Of a DNA stretch of 64,000 nucleotides, positions 8,680-16,634 are shown in pieces (position 1 is the stretch's first letter; the number at the start of each line of letters is the position of its first letter). Source of the stretch: an uncultured Candidatus Melainabacteria bacterium (GTDB taxonomy: Bacteria > Cyanobacteriota > Vampirovibrionia > Gastranaerophilales > Gastranaerophilaceae); the NCBI GenBank assembly GCA_934667125.1, contig CAKULF010000001.1, forward strand, positions 496,001-560,000, read 5' to 3'. The notes under the pieces were generated by a model. That model saw only the letters and a list, made by a program, of their open reading frames with translations. It did no database searches and was not told the origin of the DNA. The position numbers and the translations under genes were made by a program.

Positions 8680-9753
8680 ATGAAAGAAACTGTTTTAGTT
8701 GGTTTATCAGGTGGCGTTGATAGCTCAACAGCGGCGCTATTATTGAAAGAACAAGGATATAACGTTATTGGCGCAACGATGGCTATTTGGGGCGATAGAA
8801 AAACTCCAACAAACTTTAAACACAATAAAAACGCTTGTTTTGGACCTGATGAAAAAGAAGATATAATCGAAGCGAAAAAAACCGCTGAAAAATTAGGAAT
8901 AGAATATCACGTTTTTGATTGCGCAAAAGAATACAATGAAATAGTTTTGAAATATTTTAAATCAGAATATTTAAAAGGCTACACCCCTAATCCTTGCGTA
9001 TTTTGCAACGCATTGGTTAAATTTGGGGTTTTGCCGATGACTGCTAAAAACAATAATGTGCATTTTGATAAATTTGCAACAGGACATTATGCAAGAATAG
9101 TTGAAAAAAATGGCGAATTGTTCTTAAAACGAGCAAAATTCACAAAAAAAGACCAAACATATTTCTTATACAGACTTAAAAAAGAACAATTAAAAGATAT
9201 AATTTTCCCTTTGGGAGAATATTCAAAGGATGAAATACGCCAATTCGCAAAACTAGCCGGACTTGAAGCAGCAGATAAAAAAGATAGCCAAGATTTTTAC
9301 TCGGGCGATTATAACGATTTATTGGAAGTGACTGAAAAAGTTGGCAATATCGTTGATGTTTCAGGTAAAGTTTTGGCTCAACACAAAGGAATTTGGAACT
9401 TTACCGTTGGTCAAAGAAGAGGTTTGCCAATTTCAGCTAGCGAAGCTATGTATGTGCTTTCACTAAATGCTGAAAAAAATGAAGTTGTCGTTGGAAATAT
9501 TGATGAAACATTCAAAAAAACGCTTTATGCTAACAAATTAAATTGTTTTACTTCAAATATTCCAAATAAACTTTTTGCAAAAATCCGCTCAAGTCAAATC
9601 CCAGCCGAAGTAACAGCAGAATTTGTTGAAAAAGACAGGGTTAAAATAACTTTTGAAGAATATCAAAAATCAATCGCAAAAGGGCAATCCGTTGTTGTGT
9701 ATGACGAAGATGGCTGCGTGATTTTTGGCGGAATTATTGATTTGGTTGAATAA
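8680..9753 (+). CDS. mnmA: tRNA-uridine 2-sulfurtransferase MnmA
   Basis: Thiolates U34 of tRNA-Lys/Glu/Gln using ATP and persulfide sulfur. The PP-loop GLSGGVDSS is at residues 8-16. The first catalytic Cys lies in NPCVFCN near residue 106, the GHYAR motif follows, and the GQRRGL signature marks the central domain near 246. The second catalytic Cys of canonical MnmA (C-x-x-x in the KDSQDFYSGDY region) is replaced: here DSQDFYSG has no Cys, whereas the usual form is DSQDICFI. The total of 357 residues is normal. The ATG is preceded by GAGGG a few nt upstream. The missing second Cys suggests the variant mechanism seen in MnmA proteins that lack the second Cys. Confidence 0.9.
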   Translation: MKETVLVGLSGGVDSSTAALLLKEQGYNVIGATMAIWGDRKTPTNFKHNKNACFGPDEKEDIIEAKKTAEKLGIEYHVFDCAKEYNEIVLKYFKSEYLKGYTPNPCVFCNALVKFGVLPMTAKNNNVHFDKFATGHYARIVEKNGELFLKRAKFTKKDQTYFLYRLKKEQLKDIIFPLGEYSKDEIRQFAKLAGLEAADKKDSQDFYSGDYNDLLEVTEKVGNIVDVSGKVLAQHKGIWNFTVGQRRGLPISASEAMYVLSLNAEKNEVVVGNIDETFKKTLYANKLNCFTSNIPNKLFAKIRSSQIPAEVTAEFVEKDRVKITFEEYQKSIAKGQSVVVYDEDGCVIFGGIIDLVE

Positions 9754-9759
9754 AAAAAA

Positions 9760-9833
9760 TATCCACGGTGCGATTCGAACGCACGACATCAACCTTAGGA
9801 GGGTTGCGTTCTATCCATCTGAACTACGTGGAC
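9760..9833 (-). tRNA. tRNA-Arg, anticodon CCU
   Basis: Read on the minus strand the cloverleaf is complete. The 7-bp acceptor stem GTCCACG/CGTGGAT includes one G-U pair. The anticodon stem is CAACC/GGTTG around loop CTCCTAA, giving anticodon CCU (reads AGG), and the T-arm is GTGCG-TTCGAAT-CGCAC. The discriminator base is A and CCA is not encoded. A run of eight T follows directly on the minus strand and probably ends transcription. It lies between the convergent mnmA and the upstream end region of rqcH. Confidence 0.95.
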
Positions 9834-9857
9834 ACTTTTAATTATTTTAACATAAAA

Positions 9858-11420
9858 TTAATCAATAACAATTTCTGTTTCATTTTTATATGTAACATAG
9901 CCAAGATATGTGTTAGGCGGCTTTTTGAGGTTCTTTCTTTTTGTCATGATGATTGAGGTTTTGCCTGAATTTTTGGCTTTGGAATTTTCTTTAACCGTTC
10001 TAGCACAAAACTCCAAAACCTCACGAGGCGGATATTTTTTGTTATTTGGAACTTTTAAAATCAAGTGACTGCTTGGAAAATTAAGCCCGTGAAACCACAA
10101 ATCTTCTCCGCTTGCAATTTTAGAAATTAAATAATCATTTTGGATATTATTTTTTCCTAAATATATATCATAGCCTTGAAATTCAAGCTTTTTAGGCTGC
10201 GCTTTCACTATTTCTTTTTTCTTATTTATAAAACCAAGCTCGATTAATTCTTGTTCAATTTGAGCCAATTCGTCGAAATCCGAAGAATTTTCAATATTAA
10301 AAACAATGGAATTATAGTATTCAAGCTTATTTTTGGCTTCTTCAACCCTTGAAACATTATATTTATAGCCAGCTTTGGCTTTTTTATACAAATTATAATA
10401 TTTTTGAGCATTATCATTAGGAGATTTATTAGGGTCAAGTTCGATAGCTAAATCGCCCACAACGAGCTTATTTTGCCCTTTTTTAATGTCATACATATAA
10501 GCCATAATCAAATCGGCATTTTGCTTATATTTTTCTAATTTTTCGGGCGAAAGCTTGTTTTCAACCGTTTTAGAATATTTTTTAATATCGTTTTTCAGAT
10601 AATTTTTCAACTTTGATTTTATGTTATTTGAAATATCTTCAAACATAATTTTTGAAAAATAATTATCAATTGCATCGTTTATATTTTCCCCTCCGCCCCA
10701 AAAATCAATGATAAATTCAGGGTTTTCGCCGTTTTGAAGCTGTTGCATAAAGCTAAAAGAATTTTCATCAAGTTTTATTTTTTTAAGCAAACTTTGAGAA
10801 AAATAATAAATATTTTCACTAATTTTTTTAACGTCAAATTCATAAGAATGAAACGAGTTATAGCTGATATTTAAAATGTCTTGTTTATTTTTTAAAGGCG
10901 GATAAATATATTTAATTCCGCCATAAACCTCTCTAATCGAGCTTTTGTCGGGCGAAACGTTATGAATTGAGCCAATTATTACTTTTGTTGTTGAATTATA
11001 TAAAATTATGTTTGAATGCTTGCCCATAAATTCTAAAGCCAAGCACAATTTGGAAATTGAACCTATTTCATCAAAATAATCAAAATATAATTCCAATATT
11101 CTCTCATACTTAACAAGCTTGAAATCCTTGATTTTAGAGCCATTTAGATATTTTCTTAATTGCATACAAAACATCGGCGGATGAGAGGGAATATTTATAT
11201 TTCTTTTTTTAAACCCGTTTTCGTCAATAAAACAAATATGCGGATATTTCGGGTTGATATTTATATATAATTTTCGATTTTCCTTTTTTTCTATATTTCT
11301 TAAATTCAAAATCACAGCGTGCCTATCCGGAAGTTGGATTTTTTGAACAATAGAATTAGAAATAAAATCTTTATTTTCTTCAAAAAAATATTTTAAAGAC
11401 AATGAATCGAGGTTATACAT
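9858..11420 (-). CDS. rqcH: RqcH / NFACT-family ribosome quality control protein
   Basis: Binds stalled large ribosomal subunits and directs alanine tailing of nascent chains. The NFACT-N domain is seen at residues 1-200 (PPMFCMQLRKYL, FMGKHSNIIL, NVSPDKSS), a central helical coiled-coil region spans about 280-400, and the NFACT-R (DUF814) domain sits at the C-terminus with LWFHGLNFPSSHLIL and the end TYLGYVTY. The Asp-Arg pair needed for tRNA handling in Bacillus RqcH is Glu106-Arg107 here (KYERILEL), a conservative change. At 520 residues it is slightly shorter than most. The start is near the divergent nadD gene. tmRNA is also encoded in this window, so both rescue routes are present. Confidence 0.88.
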   Translation of the reverse strand: MYNLDSLSLKYFFEENKDFISNSIVQKIQLPDRHAVILNLRNIEKKENRKLYININPKYPHICFIDENGFKKRNINIPSHPPMFCMQLRKYLNGSKIKDFKLVKYERILELYFDYFDEIGSISKLCLALEFMGKHSNIILYNSTTKVIIGSIHNVSPDKSSIREVYGGIKYIYPPLKNKQDILNISYNSFHSYEFDVKKISENIYYFSQSLLKKIKLDENSFSFMQQLQNGENPEFIIDFWGGGENINDAIDNYFSKIMFEDISNNIKSKLKNYLKNDIKKYSKTVENKLSPEKLEKYKQNADLIMAYMYDIKKGQNKLVVGDLAIELDPNKSPNDNAQKYYNLYKKAKAGYKYNVSRVEEAKNKLEYYNSIVFNIENSSDFDELAQIEQELIELGFINKKKEIVKAQPKKLEFQGYDIYLGKNNIQNDYLISKIASGEDLWFHGLNFPSSHLILKVPNNKKYPPREVLEFCARTVKENSKAKNSGKTSIIMTKRKNLKKPPNTYLGYVTYKNETEIVID

Positions 11421-11509
11421 ATTATTATTTTATAGCAAAATATTTAAGAATTGTTAGAATTGTTTTTAAAAATTTATTCAAAGCCAAATTTTATCGTATA
11501 ATTTTTTAT

Positions 11510-12118
11510 ATGATATGTTATTTTTTTGGAACATTTAACCCAATTCATTTGGGACATATTGAAATTGCAAAAAGGGCAAAAGAACTTTTTGGTTTTGAAA
11601 AAGTGGTTTTTGTGCCATCTTATATGCCGCCGCATAAAGTTAACGATTTAGCCAGTTTTAAGGATAGATTTAATATGGCAGCATTGGCTTTAGGCAAGGA
11701 AAACGTTTCAGATATTGAATTTCACTTGAAAGTTCCAAGCTATACATATCGAACAATTGAAAAATTATATGAAAAAAATTCTAACAACAAAATTAATTTT
11801 TTAATCGGATATGATCAATTTTTTAAGCTTGAAAGCTGGAGAGAGCCTGAAATTTTAAAAGAAAAACTCAATTTTGTAGTTTATCCAAGACACCTATTCA
11901 ACGGACAAACCATAAACGAAAGCGCTTTTAACTATTTTAAAAATAAAGGCTACTCTTTTCAAATTTTAAAAGCAGATTTTCTTGATATCTCTTCAACTAT
12001 GATAAGAAAATATGTTGCAACAAATCAAGATATAACAGGCTTAACAACTCGTGAGGTAAAGGAATACATTGAAAGATTTGGATTATATAAAAAATTGGCT
12101 GAGCGCCAACCTGTCTGA
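11510..12118 (+). CDS. nadD: Nicotinate-nucleotide adenylyltransferase NadD
   Basis: Makes deamido-NAD from nicotinate mononucleotide and ATP. The start chosen is the ATG at 11510, giving 202 residues and placing the conserved nucleotide-binding motif at its usual position next to the N-terminus (YFFGTFNPIHLGH). An upstream in-frame start would add about 36 residues unlike the family and would overlap rqcH. Other family marks are VPSYMPPHK, IGYDQFFKLESW and the C-terminal ISSTMIRKY. The gene overlaps yqeK by 50 nt, an unusually long overlap but one that keeps both conserved termini intact. No clear ribosome binding site is seen before 11510. Confidence 0.9.
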   Translation: MICYFFGTFNPIHLGHIEIAKRAKELFGFEKVVFVPSYMPPHKVNDLASFKDRFNMAALALGKENVSDIEFHLKVPSYTYRTIEKLYEKNSNNKINFLIGYDQFFKLESWREPEILKEKLNFVVYPRHLFNGQTINESAFNYFKNKGYSFQILKADFLDISSTMIRKYVATNQDITGLTTREVKEYIERFGLYKKLAERQPV

Positions 12119-12677
12119 AAAAAGATATTTTCACTCTTTAGGAGTGGCGGATACTGCCCTAAAATTGGCTAAAATGTTCAATTTAGATGAAAAAAAAGCA
12201 TATTTAGCAGGGCTTGTGCATGATTGCGCCAAAAATTTTGATAACGAAAAATTATATGAAATCATTGTTAATGAAATCAAAACAGGGTTTGATAAAACCG
12301 AACTTAAAAACCCAAAAACCTATCATGCCATTGTTGGAGCGCATTTTGTTAAAACAATTTTTGATATTGATGATGTTGAAATAATTAATTCAATCAAACG
12401 TCATACTATCGGAGATGTTGATATGACAACGTTTGACAAGATTATTTTTCTTGCAGACAAGATTGAACCCAATACAAGAGAAGAAAAATATTCAAAAAAA
12501 CTTTGGAAATTAATTGAAAAAAATAAAGGAATAATTGGGCTGAATTTGGCGCTGTTAAAGTGTTTTTCAGAAACAATCAAGAGTTTAGTTAAAAGAAAGC
12601 TCTACATTTGCCCGACAACAATTGATGTATATAATATTTTAATCGAAGAAGTCGGCGAATTATTAGACGAAGATTAA
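12069..12677 (+). CDS. yqeK: YqeK-family HD-domain Ap4A hydrolase
   Basis: HD-superfamily phosphohydrolase expected to cleave diadenosine tetraphosphate symmetrically using a di-iron centre. Metal-binding and active-site positions are visible: RYFHSLGVADTA near residue 20, the HD pair in LVHDCAK near 52, HAIVGAHFV, IKRHTIGD, and the signature DKIEPNTR. The start is a TTG at 12069 preceded by AAAGGA, inside the end of nadD. The nadD-yqeK pairing is common in bacteria. The 3' end overlaps the convergent HExxH gene by 4 nt. Confidence 0.9.
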   Translation: MKDLDYIKNWLSANLSEKRYFHSLGVADTALKLAKMFNLDEKKAYLAGLVHDCAKNFDNEKLYEIIVNEIKTGFDKTELKNPKTYHAIVGAHFVKTIFDIDDVEIINSIKRHTIGDVDMTTFDKIIFLADKIEPNTREEKYSKKLWKLIEKNKGIIGLNLALLKCFSETIKSLVKRKLYICPTTIDVYNILIEEVGELLDED

Positions 12678-13996
12678 TAATTATCAAATTTTAGATACGC
12701 AATTTCCGCTACTGTTTTTGGAAAATATTGCGCAATCAATTGCGCTCTATACGCTAAAGAACTGTCATTTACAATACCGGACAACAGTTGGCTGGTTTCT
12801 GCAACTAATTCTTCTCGCCCGTTAGAATGCTCTTCATCAACAAAAGTTGAAAAATATTCAAATTGGTCGTGGATATCATGCGGAAAACTTTCAATAAAGA
12901 GGTTCAATTCTTGTTGATAAATTTCCCTCAATCTATTGTTACAGCTTATGCTTTTATAACAATCAACCCCATGTCCGACTTCATGAGCAAAATCAGCAGC
13001 CGCCGGTCTTGTTGTTATAATTTTACCCCAATAGTTAAAAAAGCTACCTCTTTTAGTATAAGCAATTGTTTTTGCGCATTTTGAAAAATCAAGCTGAACA
13101 TCACTTGGCAAATTTTTAAACATTTCCCAAAGCTCTTCAACTTGTTCAGATGTTGAAGAAACAACAACATTTTTAAAATCAATCAAGGTTTCTCTTCCGT
13201 TTGGCTCAATGATTTTAACTATTTTATTTTCATTATCAAAGACAGATTTATAGCTTCTTCCAAAAATCTCAGTTGTGGATTCGTTTTTGCTATAATCAAA
13301 ACTTCTATCCAATTCCATAATAGGACCTTTGTCTTTTTGGGTTATATAATAGCTATAATCTATCTTATAACCATTTTCTGTTTGGATTTTTTTATATTGC
13401 CTTTTAATTGAACAATTATTCCACTCATAATTTTCACTAACTTTGTCAAAAGTATCGCTATGAGTGACTCTTGAGCGCACTATAGCAGGATATAACGCCT
13501 GATTTTTAATCGCTTGAATAACATCAACTTCTTCTGGGCATTTTTTTAAATCATATTCTTCAACATCAAAAAAGCCCTCAATCCCATCAGACGCTTTTGT
13601 ATGAGTAACGCTTGCGCTATTTTTGGCATTATGAAGCTGAAACATTTCTTTCAGCGCAAACGTATTATCCTTTATGCCAACAGAATACATAAAATCATCG
13701 CCCTTAAAAGGGTGTGTGGTGTAGGTTTTATAAAAATCGGGAGTTTCGGTTTTAGAGCGCAAAATTTTTCCATCTTGCGTTAAAGTTTTTCTAATAACTA
13801 CAGGGCATTGTTTTTCATTTTGCAAGTCAACACCTTGTTTTGCAGCAAAACAGGCACTTTCGCCATTTTGAAGCACACAAAACTCTCTTTCATAACCCTC
13901 TGTTTCGCTATCAAAAATTTTTAAAGCCCTTAAATCAAAGTTGGGGAGCGGTTTTGTGCCTTTAAAATTTATATTCATTCTATTAGAAATTTGCAT
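12674..13996 (-). CDS. Candidate gluzincin metalloprotease-like protein (HExxH), possibly secreted
   Basis: A 440-residue protein I do not recognise as a named family. Near residue 338 there is a zinc motif FAHEVGHGVD, followed about 60 residues later by REELVAET, a spacing and pattern like the third ligand Glu of gluzincins such as the anthrax lethal-factor-like (ATLF) domain. The region before it is rich in beta-type charged segments without obvious repeats. The N-terminus carries the short element NINFKGTKP at residues 8-16, which resembles N-terminal elements in several other proteins of this window. No classical signal peptide is present. It is the last gene of the smc-scpA-scpB run, 15 nt after the RNR-like gene. 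Peptidase activity is inferred from the motif only. Confidence 0.5.
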   Translation of the reverse strand: MQISNRMNINFKGTKPLPNFDLRALKIFDSETEGYEREFCVLQNGESACFAAKQGVDLQNEKQCPVVIRKTLTQDGKILRSKTETPDFYKTYTTHPFKGDDFMYSVGIKDNTFALKEMFQLHNAKNSASVTHTKASDGIEGFFDVEEYDLKKCPEEVDVIQAIKNQALYPAIVRSRVTHSDTFDKVSENYEWNNCSIKRQYKKIQTENGYKIDYSYYITQKDKGPIMELDRSFDYSKNESTTEIFGRSYKSVFDNENKIVKIIEPNGRETLIDFKNVVVSSTSEQVEELWEMFKNLPSDVQLDFSKCAKTIAYTKRGSFFNYWGKIITTRPAAADFAHEVGHGVDCYKSISCNNRLREIYQQELNLFIESFPHDIHDQFEYFSTFVDEEHSNGREELVAETSQLLSGIVNDSSLAYRAQLIAQYFPKTVAEIAYLKFDNY

Positions 13997-14011
13997 ACAT
14001 TGATAAAACTT

Positions 14012-15250
14012 CTAAATATTTTTTGTTGCTAGAGGAAAAACAGTTATCCCTTTTAAGCCCATAGAATAAGCATTTTGGACAATATAATCAATATCATCTA
14101 AAGTTGCAACGCTCTTCAAATTAATTGTTTTTGAAATTTGCCCATCAATTTGTTTTTGAATAATCGCTATAGTTTTTAATTCATCAAGATAGCCGGTTTC
14201 TTCTTTTGGTTCAATCGAGGGAGTTGTTTTTAATAATCTTGAAGTTGTTCCTGATGGCGCTATTGCAATGCTTTTAGTGTTTTGCTTCATTGTTTTAATA
14301 ATATTTTCTAATAATTTTAAAGCGTCATCCGAACCGTATTTTAAATTCATTTTAGTTAACAAATCTTGATAGCCGACAACCCCGATTGAATAATCAGGAC
14401 TTATTTTTTCCATTGCTTTTGATAAAAATTTGGTTGAAGATTTTAATTTTTCATAGTCAAATTTGCCATTATTATAAAATTTCGCCAGATTAACATGCCC
14501 CAAAACCAATTCTTCATTAGTTTTTAGCTCCTTACAAGCACAAGAATCACAAATATAATTTTTATTAGTAGAAAAAATTATCCCAGGCTCACCTTTTTTA
14601 AGCATAGATTTCAAAAGCTGATTATATATAGCTAGAGCGCTTTTATCCTTATTTTTCACCTTGTTCATAAAATCATCATCCACAACAACAGACAAATCAA
14701 AACACCAATTTGAAAAGTCTTCATTGTCTTTTAATTGAATAAAATCCATAATTTTTGGATGATTTATATCAAGCAATGCAATTCCGGCAGGAGGGCGCAA
14801 AACCTTATCCTCTTTATATTTAAAGAATTGATTAATCTTTTTAATTTCATCAGTCGGATTTTCAAACGTTGAAAAATTAATCCCAACCCCTTTTCCTCTT
14901 CTAATTTTATCATCCAACAAACTAAGATTTTTTGCCGTTGAATTACAAGGCTCAAGTTCAACTGCTACAGCGCTTGCAGGGTTATTCAAATCAGTATAAC
15001 AAGAACTTGATAAACTTATATATTGATTATTCAAAAGATTAAAAAAATCTTGTTGTTCTTTTTTGTTCTCAAAAATTTTAGAAGAAATATCTGTGAAAAA
15101 TGTTGTTAAATCTGTCTTTAGAATGTTTCTTTTTCTTAAAATACTCTCGTCAAAACTACTTGCCACAAAGCTATCTGTCGCATTTTTAAAATATAAACTA
15201 GGTTTTCTAACGGGTTGAATGGAATAAAATTTTATAGTTTCAATTTTCAT
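14012..15250 (-). CDS. Ribonucleotide reductase-like protein with altered active site
   Basis: This 412-residue protein follows the catalytic barrel of class I/II ribonucleotide reductase large subunits over most of its length. Matching blocks are RRGKGVGINFS (118-127), FDLSVVVDDDFM (184-195), KGEPGIIF (219-226), LGHVNLAKF (250-258), SIGVVGYQDLL (288-298), IAPSGTTSRLL (330-340), PSIEP (344-348) and IDGQISKTINL (368-378). It is much shorter than usual enzymes (700 or more). The NPCGE thiyl-radical block reads CDSCACKEL (234-242) and the second redox Cys before LGxxNL appears to be Leu. One Cys equivalent to the first redox Cys may be Cys84. It starts immediately after scpB with no gap. Either a divergent minimal reductase or a repurposed paralogue. 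Confidence 0.6.
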   Translation of the reverse strand: MKIETIKFYSIQPVRKPSLYFKNATDSFVASSFDESILRKRNILKTDLTTFFTDISSKIFENKKEQQDFFNLLNNQYISLSSSCYTDLNNPASAVAVELEPCNSTAKNLSLLDDKIRRGKGVGINFSTFENPTDEIKKINQFFKYKEDKVLRPPAGIALLDINHPKIMDFIQLKDNEDFSNWCFDLSVVVDDDFMNKVKNKDKSALAIYNQLLKSMLKKGEPGIIFSTNKNYICDSCACKELKTNEELVLGHVNLAKFYNNGKFDYEKLKSSTKFLSKAMEKISPDYSIGVVGYQDLLTKMNLKYGSDDALKLLENIIKTMKQNTKSIAIAPSGTTSRLLKTTPSIEPKEETGYLDELKTIAIIQKQIDGQISKTINLKSVATLDDIDYIVQNAYSMGLKGITVFPLATKNI

Positions 15251-15766
15251 TTACAAATTTTTCAAATCCTGCGTAGCGTCAAGTCTTTTAACAAGAGCTT
15301 TAATATCGCCCTTAAGTTTAAAATACTCCTGAAACTTTTTTGTTGTCCTTATATTAAAACTTCTTCCGTTTTTATCTTTAGAACGGCTGATTAGCCCTTG
15401 TTCCAAGAGTTCTGCTATGTGTTCATAAGCGCTTGAGCGCATTTCTTTTAATTCTGTTTGACGAATAGGTTCTTTTAAAGCAATTACAGTAAGCGTTTTT
15501 AAAACAGCAGGCGACAACTCAACAGGACAAAGCTTTTCAACAATATCCATGTGTTCCGCCTTAACTTGAATAATATATCCGTCCTCATCATCGATTTCAA
15601 GCGCACCATTTCTTGATGAATAATCAAACATCAAATCCAATAGTGCATTTTCAACAATTTCAACGTCTTCCAACCCCAAAATTTGAGCAATTTCATCCGG
15701 TTGCATTGCTCTTGAAGTTATAAATAAAACCGCTTCAACTTTCGCTTTTAGTTCTTCAATTTCCAT
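15251..15766 (-). CDS. scpB: Segregation and condensation protein ScpB
   Basis: Kleisin-interacting winged-helix subunit of the SMC-ScpAB condensin, needed for chromosome organisation and segregation. The two winged-helix domains are recognisable (residues 4-80 starting ELKAKVEAVLFIT, and 85-150 with LSPAVLKTLTVIALKEPIRQTELKEMR). At 171 residues it is a normal length. The start overlaps the end of scpA by 11 nt. Residue block RSKDKNGRSFNI corresponds to the second wing. Confidence 0.93.
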   Translation of the reverse strand: MEIEELKAKVEAVLFITSRAMQPDEIAQILGLEDVEIVENALLDLMFDYSSRNGALEIDDEDGYIIQVKAEHMDIVEKLCPVELSPAVLKTLTVIALKEPIRQTELKEMRSSAYEHIAELLEQGLISRSKDKNGRSFNIRTTKKFQEYFKLKGDIKALVKRLDATQDLKNL

Positions 15767-16634
15767 TTACAGCCTCTTTTTCTTCTGTTGGTTGATTTTT
15801 AATAGCATATAATTTGCCATAAAATTCTTCTTGATAAATATCAAATTCTTCTTCACGAGTTAAAAATAATAATGCAATAAAAGCCGAGCTTCTATCAAAA
15901 CCCAATAAACAAAGCTCTCTTAGCTCGATTTTTTCTTCGTGGGATAAAATTTGAGTTAAATTTTGGCGCATTTTTTCAACAACTTGTTCAACATACTCAT
16001 CATGCGCAAGTTCCTTAATTTCGCTTGCTTTAAGTTTTGAATAGTTGCGAACTCGTCTGTCTTTTCTATCTAGCGCATTTTTTATCGCATATTTTTTGTC
16101 CAATTCTTCATAAAATTGAATGTGGCGAATCAAATCTTTCAAAGTCACCGTTCTTTTTCGATTTAAACGGACAGATGTTCTTCTTTGAAGCACTTCATCA
16201 AACGAAACGACGTTATTTGTTGGAATTGCTAATTGTTCAAAGTCTTCGCCAAAATCTTCTTCAAAATAATCCTCAGGCTCAGGATTAAAGTCATCAACCG
16301 AAATGCCTTGCAAAATGTCGGATTTAATTTTTAATAAAGTTGAAGCAAAAAAGATAGCTTTTCCAACTTGCCTTAAGTTATCTTGTTTTAATTCCGCTAT
16401 GCGCTTGATATATTTATCGTATAAATCAACAATATCAATGTTCCAAGGGTCAATTTTGCCCAATTTAACAAGGTCAAGAATAATTTCAATTGCGTCTGTT
16501 TGAGTGTCTTTTTTAATTCCCGATTTTGAAATAAATTCCGTCGTAGAAGCAAAATCAATCGTCGAATCCAAAAATTCGATATTTTCATATATTTCGTTCG
16601 TATTTTGATAAAAATCGATATTAGCGTTATTCAT
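15756..16634 (-). CDS. scpA: Segregation and condensation protein ScpA (kleisin)
   Basis: Kleisin subunit bridging the SMC heads. The conserved N-terminal region includes AIEIILDLVKLGKIDPWNIDIVDLYDKY and the helix with FASTLLKIKSDIL; the C-terminal winged helix contains LLGFDRSSAFIALLFLTREEEFDIYQEEFYGKLYAI in two parts. An N-terminal extension of about 40 residues precedes the usual start. The gene overlaps smc upstream by 8 nt and scpB downstream by 11 nt, so all three condensin subunits are translationally coupled. Confidence 0.93.
   Translation of the reverse strand: MNNANIDFYQNTNEIYENIEFLDSTIDFASTTEFISKSGIKKDTQTDAIEIILDLVKLGKIDPWNIDIVDLYDKYIKRIAELKQDNLRQVGKAIFFASTLLKIKSDILQGISVDDFNPEPEDYFEEDFGEDFEQLAIPTNNVVSFDEVLQRRTSVRLNRKRTVTLKDLIRHIQFYEELDKKYAIKNALDRKDRRVRNYSKLKASEIKELAHDEYVEQVVEKMRQNLTQILSHEEKIELRELCLLGFDRSSAFIALLFLTREEEFDIYQEEFYGKLYAIKNQPTEEKEAVNGN

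Noticed and set aside
9760..9833. tRNA-Arg or tmRNA as an integration site for a mobile island
   Set aside because: No integrase, no repeated 3' end of either RNA in the window and ordinary genes on both sides.
11402..11509. Upstream start of nadD (36 extra residues)
   Set aside because: Overlaps rqcH and lacks the family pattern; the ATG at 11510 puts the GTFNPIHLGH motif in its usual place.
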